A stretch of DNA of 64,000 nt from Arthrobacter ulcerisalmonis (GCF_900609065.1 NZ_UXAU01000038.1:62001-126000), one strand, 5' to 3'. Shown: positions 20,523 through 29,488, counted from the first letter of the stretch. Program-made: numbers and translations. The notes: generated from the sequence alone by a model not told the origin.

Positions 20523-21221
20523 TCAGTCCGAGCAGCACCCAGCTTTTGAGTCTCCGGCGCAGCAGCCAGACTCCTGCGGGGCCACTCCCGGCGAAAGAGG
20601 CGTGCAGCACGAGTCGCCACGCCAGGCGTTGGTGCCCTCGCGGACCGCGAGGACGGCGATGACCAGGGCCGCCGCGGCATCTGCCCACCACCACCCCAGT
20701 GCGCTGTTGAGGAGGAGTCCAACCAGTAGCACCGCGGAAAGGTACGTGCACAGCAGGGTCTGTTTGGAGTCGGCCACCGCGGTCCGGGAGCCCAGTTCCT
20801 TGCCTGCGCGGCGTTGGAGCCATGACAGGCCGGGCATGATGGCCAGGCTCAGGGCGGCAATGACGATCCCGATCGTAGAGTGTTGGGCCTGCTCGCCTCC
20901 GACTAACGAGCGCACAGCGTCTGCGCTGACAATCACGGCAAGCGCAAAGAACGAGACGGCAATGATCCGCAGCGTCAGCCGTTCGCGCCGGGCTGGATCC
21001 TTGGCGGCGAACTGCCAGGAGAGTGCCACCGCCGAAGCAACTTCGATCAGCGAATCGAGTCCGAAGCCGAGCAAGGCCGACGAATCAGCAATGTCGCCTG
21101 CCCACAGGGCAGCCACTGCCTCGATCAGGTTGTACGCGATGGTGCCGGCAGCCAGGAAGCGGATCCGCCGGGTCAGGACCACGCGGCGATCTTCGGTGGG
21201 CAGCAGCAGATGCGTCGTCAT
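20523..21221 (-). CDS. Cation efflux transporter with cysteine-rich tail
   Basis: A 232-residue membrane protein of the cation-diffusion-facilitator type, with about six hydrophobic spans. Acidic residues in the spans (GFGLDSLIEVAS; WWADAAAALVIA) occupy the positions used for metal transport in the family. It is shorter than typical members and lacks the usual C-terminal ferredoxin-like domain. Instead it ends in a soluble tail with three CC pairs at residues 205-206, 220-221 and 229-230. Its start overlaps the stop of the CmtR-like sensor gene by four bases, so the pair are coupled. Export of a soft metal such as cadmium or lead is the likely role. Confidence 0.85.
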   Translation of the reverse strand: MTTHLLLPTEDRRVVLTRRIRFLAAGTIAYNLIEAVAALWAGDIADSSALLGFGLDSLIEVASAVALSWQFAAKDPARRERLTLRIIAVSFFALAVIVSADAVRSLVGGEQAQHSTIGIVIAALSLAIMPGLSWLQRRAGKELGSRTAVADSKQTLLCTYLSAVLLVGLLLNSALGWWWADAAAALVIAVLAVREGTNAWRGDSCCTPLSPGVAPQESGCCAGDSKAGCCSD

Positions 21222-21544
21222 GCCAGCAGCCGCCCGTCGGGAGCGCAGCAGTCGGGATCGACAGCCAGCACGACGCCGAGCAGATCGGTCAGTGCGTGGC
21301 CCAGCTTGGCGTCGGCCAACTCGTAACGGGTCCTGCGACCAGCGGGTACGGCCACCACCAGGCCGCAGCCGCGCAGGCAGCTGAGATGGTTGGACATGCT
21401 TTGCCGCGATACTGCCAAGGTCTCAGCCAAATCGGACGGGTAGGCGGCGCCCTGTGCCAGGGTCAGCAGCACGGTGGATCGGGTGGGGTCTGACAAGGCA
21501 TAGCCGAGGCGGGCCAGCACGGCAGCATGCGTGAGCGTTTCCAT
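21218..21544 (-). CDS. cmtR: CmtR-type ArsR/SmtB metal sensor
   Basis: A 108-residue winged-helix repressor. The segment HLSCLRGCGLVVA is nearly the same as that of the Mycobacterium tuberculosis Cd/Pb sensor CmtR, whose ligands are Cys57, Cys61 and Cys102. Here the first two are Cys56 and Cys60, and Cys99/Cys100 near the C-terminus (VDPDCCAP) can supply the third. Metal binding should release the protein from DNA. The start at 21544 is preferred because TACTAT lies six bases upstream on the minus strand; a more upstream ATG at 21559 would overlap that -10. The following gene encodes the transporter it presumably controls. Confidence 0.93.
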   Translation of the reverse strand: METLTHAAVLARLGYALSDPTRSTVLLTLAQGAAYPSDLAETLAVSRQSMSNHLSCLRGCGLVVAVPAGRRTRYELADAKLGHALTDLLGVVLAVDPDCCAPDGRLLA

Positions 21545-21556
21545 GATTCGATAGTA
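21542..21556 (-). promoter_or_regulatory. Leaderless -10 element of cmtR
   Basis: On the minus strand TACTAT (21556-21551) is followed by CGAATC and the ATG at 21544. TTCCCT, 17 bases further upstream, is a poor -35. The CmtR operator is expected to overlap this site. Confidence 0.55.
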
Positions 21557-21630
21557 CATCCATCAATGAATTCAGGGAACGCTGAAGTCTCTTCGATGGT
21601 CGGCTCATCGCTGTGTGGGGACAGGTGCGC

Positions 21631-21645
21631 TAAAGTAGACGAATG
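21631..21645 (+). promoter_or_regulatory. Leaderless -10 element of the leuS leader peptide
   Basis: TAAAGT at 21631-21636 is followed by six bases (AGACGA) and then the ATG of the leader peptide at 21643, so transcription and translation would begin at the same base. Confidence 0.55.
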
Positions 21646-21696
21646 CGCGCAATGCTCCTGCTTAGTCAGCCGCCGGGTCCCCGTTCCAACGGATAG
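21643..21696 (+). CDS. Leucine leader peptide upstream of leuS
   Basis: A 17-codon open frame, [17 protein letters not shown], ending in TAG at 21694-21696. Codons 5-7 are CTC CTG CTT, three leucines in a row. It is followed ten bases later by a strong terminator and then leuS. This is the layout of a classical amino-acid attenuator: a ribosome stalled for charged leucyl-tRNA would change the folding of the downstream RNA and permit readthrough into leuS. Comparative work predicted attenuators ahead of leuS in some Streptomyces, as I recall. The stop codon is followed at once by CCCC, so that AGCCCC here (21695-21700) copies the left arm of the terminator. Confidence 0.72.
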   Translation: MRAMLLLSQPPGPRSNG

Positions 21697-21705
21697 CCCC
21701 GCGGC

Positions 21706-21733
21706 AGCCCCTCCCGTGTGAGGGGCTTTTGTG
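21706..21733 (+). terminator. Attenuator terminator in the leuS leader
   Basis: AGCCCCTC (21706-21713) pairs with GAGGGGCT (21720-21727) around a 6-base loop and is followed by TTTTGTGTGT. Upstream, GCCGCCGGG (21669-21677, inside the leader codons) can pair with CCCCGCGGC (21697-21705) with one mismatch. This gives a second hairpin whose formation a stalled ribosome would block. Confidence 0.8.
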
Positions 21734-21776
21734 TGTCTGGGGTACCCCGGGCGCGCAGCAGGAGAAACCAAGGGCC

Positions 21777-24347
21777 GTGAAGGCCAGCGCAGAGGCCGTA
21801 GCAGAACAGAAGAGGGCAGCAGTGGGCGTTCAGCCGGAAATAGAGACCGGAGCATCAGTATCGGCAGCGGAGGCACCTGAGGAAGGTGCTTACAGCTTTG
21901 CGGCCATGGAGGCCCGGTGGCCAAAGGTGTGGGACGAGCTCCAGGTTTTCACGCCTGTTGATGATGGTTCCAAGGAACGCCGGTACGTCCTGGACATGTT
22001 CCCTTACCCGTCGGGTGACCTGCACATGGGTCATGCCGAAGCGTTTGCCATGGGCGATGTGGTCTCCCGCTACCTGCGTCAGCAGGGCTTTGACGTGTTG
22101 CACCCGATCGGTTGGGATTCCTTCGGCTTGCCGGCGGAAAACGCTGCGATCAAGCGCAACACCCACCCGAGCGAATGGACCTACGCCAACATCGAGACGC
22201 AGGCTGCGTCCTTCAAGCGCTACGCCATCTCCGCGGACTGGTCCCGCCGGCTGCACACGTCCGACCCCGGGTACTACCGCTGGACGCAGTGGCTCTTCAA
22301 GCGCTTCTACCAGCGCGGCCTTGCCTACCGCAAGAATTCCCCGGTGAACTGGTGCCCCAAGGACCAGACCGTCCTGGCCAACGAACAAGTGGTCAACGGC
22401 GCCTGCGAGCGCTGCGGAACCATCGTCACCAAGAAGTCCCTGAACCAGTGGTACTTCAAGATCACCGATTACGCGGACCGACTGCTCGATGACATGGACC
22501 AGCTCCGCGGGCACTGGCCCGAGCGGGTGCTGGCCATGCAGAAAAACTGGATCGGCCGCTCCGAAGGTGCCCATGTCACCTTCGTGATTGAGGCCGACGG
22601 CGACAAACCCGCCAAGGACGTCCCGGTCTTCACCACCCGCCCGGACACCCTCTACGGCGCAACATTCTTCGTGGTCGCGGCCGACGCGCCGATCGCCGTC
22701 GAGCTTGTCACTCCCGAGCACGCGGCTGCCCTGGACGATTACCGCGAGCAGGTCAAGGCACTGTCGGACATTGAGCGGCAGTCCACCGAGCGGGAGAAAA
22801 CAGGCGTTTTCACCGGTCGGTATGCCATCAACCCGCTCACCGGCGAGAAGTTGCCGGTCTGGGCCGCCGACTATGTCTTGGCGGACTATGGCACCGGTGC
22901 CATCATGGCCGTTCCGGCGCACGATCAGCGTGACCTGGACTTTGCCCGGAAGTTCGGCCTGAACGTCCGCACCGTCCTCGACACCGGCGAAGAGGATCCG
23001 GCCGTGTCCGGCACGGCGACCGCTGGCGAGGGCACGCTGGTGAACTCTGGCGAGCTCGATGGATTGCCCAAGGCGGAGGCCATTCCAGCCGCCATTGCCA
23101 TCCTGGAGCGGCAGGGCACCGGCGAAAAGTTCGTCAACTTCCGGCTGCGCGACTGGCTGCTCAGCCGGCAGCGCTTCTGGGGCGCGCCCATCCCCATTAT
23201 CCACTGCCCGTCGTGTGGCGAGGTCCCGGTTCCCGATGACCAGTTGCCCGTGACGCTGCCCGAGAACCTGCGTGGCGAGGACTTGTCCCCGAAGGGCACC
23301 TCCCCGCTGGCCGCCGCCGAGGCCTGGGTCAATGTGGATTGCCCCACGTGCCACGGCCCGGCCAAACGCGACACGGACACCATGGATACGTTTGTGGATT
23401 CGTCCTGGTACTTCCTGCGCTTCGTTTCCCCCGACTACACCGAAGGTCCGTTCGACCCGGCCAAAGTAAACGACTGGATGCCGGTGGGCCAGTACGTGGG
23501 CGGCGTCGAGCACGCCATCCTGCACCTGCTCTATGCACGTTTCTTCACCAAGGTCATCCACGATCTGGGCCTGATCGAAGCCAACGAACCGTTCAGCGCA
23601 CTGCTCAACCAGGGCCAGGTGCTCAACGGCGGCAAAGCCATGAGCAAGTCCCTGGGTAACGGCGTGGATCTTGGCGAGCAGCTCGACAAGTTCGGCGTGG
23701 ACGCGGTCCGCCTGACCATGGTGTTCGCGTCCCCGCCCGAGGACGATGTGGACTGGGCCGACGTGTCCCCGTCCGGTTCGGCCAAGTTCCTGGCCCGCGC
23801 CTGGCGGTTGGCGCAGGACGTCAGCAGCGCAGCCGGTACGGATGCTGCTGCTGGCGACCGGGGGTTGCGTTCGGTGACGCACCGCACCATTTCTGATGCT
23901 GCCGACCTGCTGGACTCGAACAAGTTCAATGTGGTGGTCGCCAAGCTGATGGAACTGGTCAACGCCACCCGGAAGGCCATTGATACCGGGGCCGGCGGCT
24001 CAGATCCCGCCGTCCGCGAAGCCACCGAGGCCGTTGCCGTCATCCTCAGCCTCTTTGCCCCCTACACGGCTGAGGACATGTGGAACGTGCTGGGCCACCC
24101 CGCATCGGTGGCGAATGCAGGCTGGCCGAAGCACGATCCGTCGCTGCTGGTCCAGGACACCGTGACAGCTGTGGTTCAGGTCCAGGGCAAGGTCAGGGAC
24201 CGCCTTGAGGTGTCGCCGGACGTCACCGAAGAGCAGTTGCGCGAGCTGGCCCTCGCCTCGGAGAACGTGCAACGGGCCTTGGACGGCCGCGACATCCGCA
24301 CGGTGATCGTCAGGGCACCTAAACTGGTCAACATCGTTCCGGCCTGA
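21777..24347 (+). CDS. leuS: Leucyl-tRNA synthetase
   Basis: This enzyme charges tRNA-Leu. It is a class I synthetase of 856 residues if the GTG at 21777 is the start; GGAGA and AAGGG lie upstream. An in-frame GTG at 21729 would overlap the terminator hairpin and is unlikely. The HIGH box is HMGH near residues 82-85 ([13 protein letters not shown]) and the KMSKS box is AMSKSLGN near 621. The CP1 editing domain is present ([44 protein letters not shown]), as is the zinc-type insertion ([15 protein letters not shown]). The N-terminus before [10 protein letters not shown] is a non-conserved extension of about 45 residues. Expression is probably controlled by the leucine leader upstream. Confidence 0.95.
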   Translation: MKASAEAVAEQKRAAVGVQPEIETGASVSAAEAPEEGAYSFAAMEARWPKVWDELQVFTPVDDGSKERRYVLDMFPYPSGDLHMGHAEAFAMGDVVSRYLRQQGFDVLHPIGWDSFGLPAENAAIKRNTHPSEWTYANIETQAASFKRYAISADWSRRLHTSDPGYYRWTQWLFKRFYQRGLAYRKNSPVNWCPKDQTVLANEQVVNGACERCGTIVTKKSLNQWYFKITDYADRLLDDMDQLRGHWPERVLAMQKNWIGRSEGAHVTFVIEADGDKPAKDVPVFTTRPDTLYGATFFVVAADAPIAVELVTPEHAAALDDYREQVKALSDIERQSTEREKTGVFTGRYAINPLTGEKLPVWAADYVLADYGTGAIMAVPAHDQRDLDFARKFGLNVRTVLDTGEEDPAVSGTATAGEGTLVNSGELDGLPKAEAIPAAIAILERQGTGEKFVNFRLRDWLLSRQRFWGAPIPIIHCPSCGEVPVPDDQLPVTLPENLRGEDLSPKGTSPLAAAEAWVNVDCPTCHGPAKRDTDTMDTFVDSSWYFLRFVSPDYTEGPFDPAKVNDWMPVGQYVGGVEHAILHLLYARFFTKVIHDLGLIEANEPFSALLNQGQVLNGGKAMSKSLGNGVDLGEQLDKFGVDAVRLTMVFASPPEDDVDWADVSPSGSAKFLARAWRLAQDVSSAAGTDAAAGDRGLRSVTHRTISDAADLLDSNKFNVVVAKLMELVNATRKAIDTGAGGSDPAVREATEAVAVILSLFAPYTAEDMWNVLGHPASVANAGWPKHDPSLLVQDTVTAVVQVQGKVRDRLEVSPDVTEEQLRELALASENVQRALDGRDIRTVIVRAPKLVNIVPA

Positions 24348-24405
24348 CCGGAGACCGGCCGCCAGCCTTGTGCTGGTGGCCGGTTCACCACACCTGGAGG
24401 TCCAC

Positions 24406-25401
24406 GTGCCTGAGAGCGCAGCAGTGGCCTGGCCTTGGCTCCGGGCCCGACTGGCAGGCCTCCGACCCGCCCCACGCCTCGGCGTTCCGGCGGCCGATCA
24501 GCCCCAGGCGCGCACCGCCGTCGTGACCGATTCCGCCGCCGCGCTGCCAGCGGAATGGTTGGCCGCCCACAGCGGCGAAGGGGCGTTGACGGTCATTCCC
24601 ATGCCCGTCATGGTGGGTGCTGATATCTACGGTGAGGGAGAGGATGACATCCTCGAGACCATTGCCGTGGCGTTGGCCTCCGGCGTCGCGGTGAAGACGT
24701 CTCGGCCTTCGCCCGGGCAGTTTGAGCAGGCGTTCCGCGCCGCGAAGGCCCGGGGGTACGACGCAGTGGTGTCCATCCACATGTCCGCTGAGCTTTCGGG
24801 AACGGCCGACGCCGCGCGCTTGGCTGCCAGCAAAGTGGACATTCCCGTGGACGTGGTTGACTCGCGGACCGTGGGGATGGCCCAGGGAATGGCAGTCCAG
24901 GCGGCCGTTGCTGCCGCTGCGCTGGGCGCTGACGCCGCCATGGTGGTTGCCAGCGCGTTGGGGCAGGCGGACCGCACCCGGGTGCTGTTCTACGTCCCCA
25001 GCCTGGAGCAGCTCCGACGCGGTGGCCGGATCGGCGCGGCGGCGTCGCTGGTGGGGACCATGCTGGCCATCAAGCCCCTGCTCGCGGTGGACGGTGGCAA
25101 AATCGTCCCCCTTGAGAAGGTGCGTTCGGCCGCCAAAGCGATTGCCAGGCTGGAGGAACTCGTAGCCGAGGAGGTGCGGCTGCATCCGGTGCCCATCCCA
25201 CGGTTGGCGGTCCACCACTTCGGAAACTCGGCCGAAGCCGTCGCGCTGGCCGGCCGGCTGGCAGCGGACCTGCCCCAGTGCGAGCCCGCGCAGATCAGCT
25301 CGTTGCCGGCAGTCCTTGCTGCCCACGCCGGATTGGGTGTCCTGGCCGTCATTGTGGGGCACGACCTGCCGGACGAGATCGTCTCGGAGCTTTCCACATA
25401 G
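24406..25401 (+). CDS. DegV family fatty-acid-binding protein
   Basis: A 331-residue DegV-family protein, a two-domain cytoplasmic fold that binds a fatty acid. In Firmicutes related FakB proteins present fatty acids to the kinase FakA; I see no FakA gene here. The family N-terminal motif AVVTDSAAALP begins near residue 37, the ligand region has KTSRPSPGQFEQAF and VSIHMSAELSGTADAAR, and the C-domain has RGGRIGAAASLVG and KPLLAVDGGKIVPLEKVR. The GTG at 24406 is chosen because GGAGG lies five bases upstream. The first 36 residues are extra to the family. Confidence 0.9.
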   Translation: MPESAAVAWPWLRARLAGLRPAPRLGVPAADQPQARTAVVTDSAAALPAEWLAAHSGEGALTVIPMPVMVGADIYGEGEDDILETIAVALASGVAVKTSRPSPGQFEQAFRAAKARGYDAVVSIHMSAELSGTADAARLAASKVDIPVDVVDSRTVGMAQGMAVQAAVAAAALGADAAMVVASALGQADRTRVLFYVPSLEQLRRGGRIGAAASLVGTMLAIKPLLAVDGGKIVPLEKVRSAAKAIARLEELVAEEVRLHPVPIPRLAVHHFGNSAEAVALAGRLAADLPQCEPAQISSLPAVLAAHAGLGVLAVIVGHDLPDEIVSELST

Positions 25402-25437
25402 GACTAATGCCTGCTGGTGCTGGTCGCATCGATTTCC

Positions 25438-25452
25438 TAGCGTGGAGGCATG
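25438..25452 (+). promoter_or_regulatory. Leaderless -10 element of comEA
   Basis: TAGCGT at 25438-25443 is followed by six bases (GGAGGC) and the ATG at 25450. The GGAGG inside the gap ends only one base before the ATG, too close to act as a ribosome site. Confidence 0.45.
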
Positions 25453-26379
25453 TCACGTCGGGAGAGTGCAGCAACGGGGCCACCCGGGCGGCACGCCTCC
25501 GCCCGGTTGCAGTCAGCTTTAGGACCTCCACCGCGGGGGCTCCTGGCAGGACCGTCGGCGGAGGCGTTCGAATTCCGATCGCCAGAGGCTGATGCCGATT
25601 TGCTCGGTGCGGCGGGGATTTGTGCCGAGGGTGCTGTGGGCCCGCGCACGCGCTGGCGGTTGAGTGTGCGGCTGGCGCTGCTGGTCGCTGCTTTTGCTGT
25701 GGCCGGTGGTGCGTGGTTTTGGTGGCAGGTGGCCACTGGGGCGCCCCAGGTGCTGCCGTTGGCTGCCACCAGCGGCCATCCAGGGTCTGATGGCTCGGGG
25801 CCCGGTGCTGGCCAGGATTCAGGTTCTGCGAGCGAGCCTCCTGAAACCTCGCCCAGTGCCTCGGCGTCGACTGCTGCGGGCGAAGTTTTAGTGCACGTGG
25901 TGGGTGGTGTGGTGCGGCCGGGTGTGGTGCGGTTGGCACCTGGCAGCCGGGTCGCGGATGCCCTTGCGGCTGCCGGCGGTGCCCAGGCGGGTGCCGATGC
26001 GGATCGGCTGAACCTCGCAGCCGTGGTGGTTGATGGGCAGAAGATCCGTGTACCACTAGTGGGGGAAGAGCTACCCACTGGCGCCGAAGGTGGCGATCCG
26101 CTGGCTGGCGCTTCACCACAGGATGCTGCGGACGGCTCGGGAGCGTCGGCTGCAGCGGGTTCGTTGGGCTCGTCGGGGCTGCCGATGGCCAAGGTTAACC
26201 TGAACACCGCCAGCGTTGAGCAGCTGGCCACCCTGCCCCGGGTAGGTCCTGTCCTGGCGCAGCGGATTGTTGCTTGGCGGAAAGAGCACGGTGCCTTCAA
26301 GAATCCTGCAGAACTGGATGCTGTTGATGGTGTGGGGCCCAAGATGCTGGAAACCCTGCTGCCGCTGGTGACGGTGTAG
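25450..26379 (+). CDS. comEA: ComEA-family DNA-binding protein
   Basis: A 309-residue protein that in naturally competent bacteria binds incoming double-stranded DNA at the outer face of the membrane. An N-terminal cytoplasmic segment of about 70 residues is followed by one membrane span (residues about 71-92, LSVRLALLVAAFAVAGGAWF). A Ser/Gly-rich linker, an SLBB domain (VLVHVVGGVVRPGVVRLAPG, then ADALAAAGGA), a second low-complexity linker and a C-terminal helix-hairpin-helix pair follow (KVNLNTASVEQLATLPRVG, then GVGPKMLETLLP). All parts expected of the family are present. comEC begins two bases later. Confidence 0.93.
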   Translation: MSRRESAATGPPGRHASARLQSALGPPPRGLLAGPSAEAFEFRSPEADADLLGAAGICAEGAVGPRTRWRLSVRLALLVAAFAVAGGAWFWWQVATGAPQVLPLAATSGHPGSDGSGPGAGQDSGSASEPPETSPSASASTAAGEVLVHVVGGVVRPGVVRLAPGSRVADALAAAGGAQAGADADRLNLAAVVVDGQKIRVPLVGEELPTGAEGGDPLAGASPQDAADGSGASAAAGSLGSSGLPMAKVNLNTASVEQLATLPRVGPVLAQRIVAWRKEHGAFKNPAELDAVDGVGPKMLETLLPLVTV

Positions 26380-26380
26380 C

Positions 26381-28507
26381 GTGCGCCGGCATAGCCCGTG
26401 GCAGCGCTACGTCGACTCCGCGGTGCGAGGCGATGCCGCCTCGATGTCTGCCGGGCCAGGCGCTCCGCACCCTGGCGCCGAAGCGCAGGACGATGTGGAT
26501 TCGCTACTTGCCGTCTGGGCGGGCAGGGGCTCGGCAAAGGCTCGCGCGCACGCAGCCGTGCGAGCTTGGCGCCCGCGTGTTCCGGTGTCTGCGAGTCAGG
26601 ACAGGAGGGGCGGCGGCCGTGCGTTGGTTGCAGGGTGGGGGCAGTCTTGGCGGACAGGCTACCGCCGCGTCGTTGCTGGTGCGCAGCGGAGTATCAGGGA
26701 GGCAGCAGAAGCAGGGAGCACATCAACTGGCCAGGTGGCTGGAACTGAGCGGGCCCTGGAGGCGGGTCGCAGGCGTGCTGATCTCCGGCTGGTTTTTCCC
26801 ACGGGGTGCGCGTGGGTTGCGGCCGTAGCTGGGCTTTGGCTCTCGCCGGTGACGTTAGCCGTCCTGGGGAGTCTACTTCTGATCGTGGCTGGCCTGCTGC
26901 TGTCCCGATCCCGGCGGCATGGTCGTCGTTTCGGGCGCAGTTTCCGGGCCACCTGTGCTATCTCCTGTGTACTGGCAGCGGTGGTGCTGGCGCACTCCGC
27001 GGTGGCCGCAAGCCAACGATCGGACGGCCCTCTTGCTGCGGCCATTCAGGGAGGGAAGGGGGTCGCCGCCGTGGTGGAAATAGCCAGTCCGCCCCGGGCG
27101 TTGACGCTTCCCGGCCTCGCTGGCACGGCAGAACGGTGGGCAGTGCCGGTCTGGACACAGGAAGTCAGTACCGGGGGAGTGCTCTTGCGAACCCGGGCCC
27201 AGTTGGTGGTCATTGGCAGTGGGGCCTGGGGCGCTGCAGTACCTGGGCAGGTGGTGCGCGCCACGGGAAAGTTACGGCCGCCGGACCTTGGTCGGCAGGA
27301 GGCTGGCAGCTTGGCTGCGTCATCGCCGCCGACGCAATATTCGTCTGGAGCGGTCCTGGAGGTGGCCGCCAAATACCTGCGCGGACAATATCTGGCCTCG
27401 TGCAGCTTCCTGGGACCAGATGTTGGCGGCCTGTTGCCGGGAATGGTGACCGGCGATACCAGCGCATTGGATGAGAGCCTGGCGCTGGCGATGAAAAACG
27501 TGGGCATGACCCACCTGACAGCCGTCTCCGGCGCGAATTGCAGCCTGGTTCTGGGCGCACTGTTGCTGTTGTGCCGGCGTCTCCGGTTGCGCAGGGTGGC
27601 CGCTGGCGGTGTGGCCTTGTGCGGGCTGGGACTCTTTGTGGTGCTCGTGGGTCCGGATGCCAGTGTGTTGAGGGCTGCCTTGATGGGCGCGGTGTCGGTC
27701 GCGGCTCTTGCCACCGGCAGGGCTGGCCGCGGGCTGAGTTTCCTGTGCGTGGCGGTCATGGGGCTTCTGCTCATTGATCCTGCCCTCGGTGCCAGCTTCG
27801 GCTTCCTGCTGTCCGTGCTGGCTACGCTGGGGATCATCGTGGTGGGCAGAGAAATCATTGATTGGGCCCCAGCCCAGATTCCGCTGTGGCTACGTGCAGG
27901 CGTTGCGGTCCCACTGTCGGCCCAGCTGCTGTGTGGTCCGATCATTGTCCTCTTGCAGGCTCAGTTCTCCACCTACTCGCTGCTTGCCAACGTCTTGGCG
28001 GCTCCGTTGGTCGCCCCGGTGACGTTGGTGGGAACACTCGCAGTCCCGCTTTCGGCCCTTGCGCCGTGGGTCGCTGGGCCCCTTATCGCGGTGGCGGGTG
28101 CGTTTTGTGCAGGAGTTGCCTGGGTAGCGAGGTTTGCCGCGGAGTTGCCGGGCGCATCCTTGCCCTGGGCGGAGGGCATCCCAGGGCTGGTGTCAATGGT
28201 GCTGCTGTCTGCACTGACCTTGGGGTTCGTATGGATGGTGAGCCACCCAGGCCGGACCCTTCGCTGGCTGTTCAGGTGCCATCGGCGGATTGAAGTCGCC
28301 CTCGAATCATGGGAGCGGAGCCGTGACGGTCAGCGGGGCCGTCCTCGTGGCTTGGCCGAGTGGCCCCGACATGGCAGGCTGGAAGACTCCACAAGTCACT
28401 CCGAGAGGACACCCCCATGGCCGCTGCGCCGAAACGCGCAACCCGTTCCTCGGCGTCGAACGCGGCCAACTGGCGGGACGCCAGCCCGGCGTCGATCGTC
28501 CTGGTAA
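26381..28507 (+). CDS. comEC: ComEC/Rec2-family DNA channel protein
   Basis: A 708-residue polytopic membrane protein expected to form the single-stranded DNA import channel. A long basic N-terminus (about 140 residues) precedes the first spans; an external domain (residues about 215-345) carries the OB-fold-like region; the competence core follows with LLPGMVTGDTSALDE, HLTAVSGANCSLV and about eight further spans. No C-terminal metallo-beta-lactamase domain is seen, as in many actinobacteria. The last 30 codons overlap the start of holA in another frame, and the final 60 or so residues are Arg/Pro-rich and unlike the rest. This suggests the natural end was earlier or that a small frameshift extended it. 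Confidence 0.88.
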   Translation: MRRHSPWQRYVDSAVRGDAASMSAGPGAPHPGAEAQDDVDSLLAVWAGRGSAKARAHAAVRAWRPRVPVSASQDRRGGGRALVAGWGQSWRTGYRRVVAGAQRSIREAAEAGSTSTGQVAGTERALEAGRRRADLRLVFPTGCAWVAAVAGLWLSPVTLAVLGSLLLIVAGLLLSRSRRHGRRFGRSFRATCAISCVLAAVVLAHSAVAASQRSDGPLAAAIQGGKGVAAVVEIASPPRALTLPGLAGTAERWAVPVWTQEVSTGGVLLRTRAQLVVIGSGAWGAAVPGQVVRATGKLRPPDLGRQEAGSLAASSPPTQYSSGAVLEVAAKYLRGQYLASCSFLGPDVGGLLPGMVTGDTSALDESLALAMKNVGMTHLTAVSGANCSLVLGALLLLCRRLRLRRVAAGGVALCGLGLFVVLVGPDASVLRAALMGAVSVAALATGRAGRGLSFLCVAVMGLLLIDPALGASFGFLLSVLATLGIIVVGREIIDWAPAQIPLWLRAGVAVPLSAQLLCGPIIVLLQAQFSTYSLLANVLAAPLVAPVTLVGTLAVPLSALAPWVAGPLIAVAGAFCAGVAWVARFAAELPGASLPWAEGIPGLVSMVLLSALTLGFVWMVSHPGRTLRWLFRCHRRIEVALESWERSRDGQRGRPRGLAEWPRHGRLEDSTSHSERTPPWPLRRNAQPVPRRRTRPTGGTPARRRSSW

Positions 28508-29433
28508 GCGGCCCCGAAGAATACCTGGGAATCCGCGCCATGGACTCGATCCGGGCCCAGGTCCGGGCGGCGTCCCCCGACGTGGAACTCAGCCGCATGA
28601 ACGCGGCGGCCTATGAGCCGGGCATGCTGCTCATGCAAGTCAGCCCGTCGCTATTCGGCGAAAGTAAGCTCATCGAGGTTGAGTCCGTGGAGGCCATGAA
28701 CGACGCCTTCCTCACCGACGCCTTGGCGTATGTGAGCCGTCCCGAGTCAGATGCCGTCCTGGTCCTCCGGCACAGCGGCGGAAACCGCGGCAAGAAACTC
28801 CTCGACGCCATCAAGAAGGCCAACTGGCCAGTGGTGGATTGTCAGCCGCTGAAGAAAGACGCCGACAAGGCAGCTTTTGTGGTCTCCGAGTTCCGCGCAG
28901 GCGGACGCCGCATTGAGCAGGACGCTGTGCAGGCGCTCGTCAACGCCGTCGGTGCCAGCCTCTCCGAGTTGGCGGCTGCCTGCAACCAGCTGATTGCCGA
29001 CGCCGACACCACCGTGAGCGCCGAAACCGTCGACAGGTACTACGGCGGCCGGATCGAGGCTACCGCCTTCAAGGTTGCCGACGCTGCCATGGCTGGAAAC
29101 GGGCCGCTGGCCCTCTCCACGCTTCGGCACGCTCTGGCCACCGGCGCGGATCCGGTGCCCCTTGTCGCGGCGTTGGCAGCGAAGCTGCGCACCGTGGCCC
29201 GCGTCGCCGGCTCCACCGGGAGTTCGGCTCAGATCGCCAGCGAGCTCGGCATGCAGCCCTGGCTGGTTGAACAGGCACAACGCGATGTTCGCCGCTGGAC
29301 TCCGGACGGCCTGGTGCGCTCCATCCAGGCCACAGCTGAGGCTGATGCGCAGGTCAAGGGCCTGTCCCGGGACCCTGTCTACGCCGTCGAGCACGCAGTC
29401 ACCGTTATCGCCATGTCCGTCCAGGGCCGCTGA
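28417..29433 (+). CDS. holA: DNA polymerase III delta subunit
   Basis: The clamp-loader subunit that opens the beta clamp. It has 338 residues from the ATG at 28417, preceded by GAGAGG; an earlier GTG at 28360 is less likely. The N-terminal AAA-like domain begins SIVLVSGPEEYLGIRAMDSI and lacks a functional ATP site, as is normal for delta. The middle region has VVDCQPLKKDADKAAFVVSE and the C-terminal collar domain has FKVADAAMAGNGPLAL, then LSRDPVYAVEHAV. It is the usual partner of the comEA-comEC genes in actinobacteria. Confidence 0.92.
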   Translation: MAAAPKRATRSSASNAANWRDASPASIVLVSGPEEYLGIRAMDSIRAQVRAASPDVELSRMNAAAYEPGMLLMQVSPSLFGESKLIEVESVEAMNDAFLTDALAYVSRPESDAVLVLRHSGGNRGKKLLDAIKKANWPVVDCQPLKKDADKAAFVVSEFRAGGRRIEQDAVQALVNAVGASLSELAAACNQLIADADTTVSAETVDRYYGGRIEATAFKVADAAMAGNGPLALSTLRHALATGADPVPLVAALAAKLRTVARVAGSTGSSAQIASELGMQPWLVEQAQRDVRRWTPDGLVRSIQATAEADAQVKGLSRDPVYAVEHAVTVIAMSVQGR

Positions 29434-29488
29434 TCGCCCCGGAGCTTGTCCAGGGCCGCTGCTCCGACCCAAGGATCCGCCAGCCCCA

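Noticed and set aside
21560..21776. T-box riboswitch before leuS
   Set aside because: No T-box core or specifier-loop layout is seen. A leader peptide with consecutive leucine codons explains the terminator better.
28360..28416. Upstream GTG as the holA start
   Set aside because: The ATG at 28417 has a better ribosome site and the extra residues are only a third reading of the comEC end.
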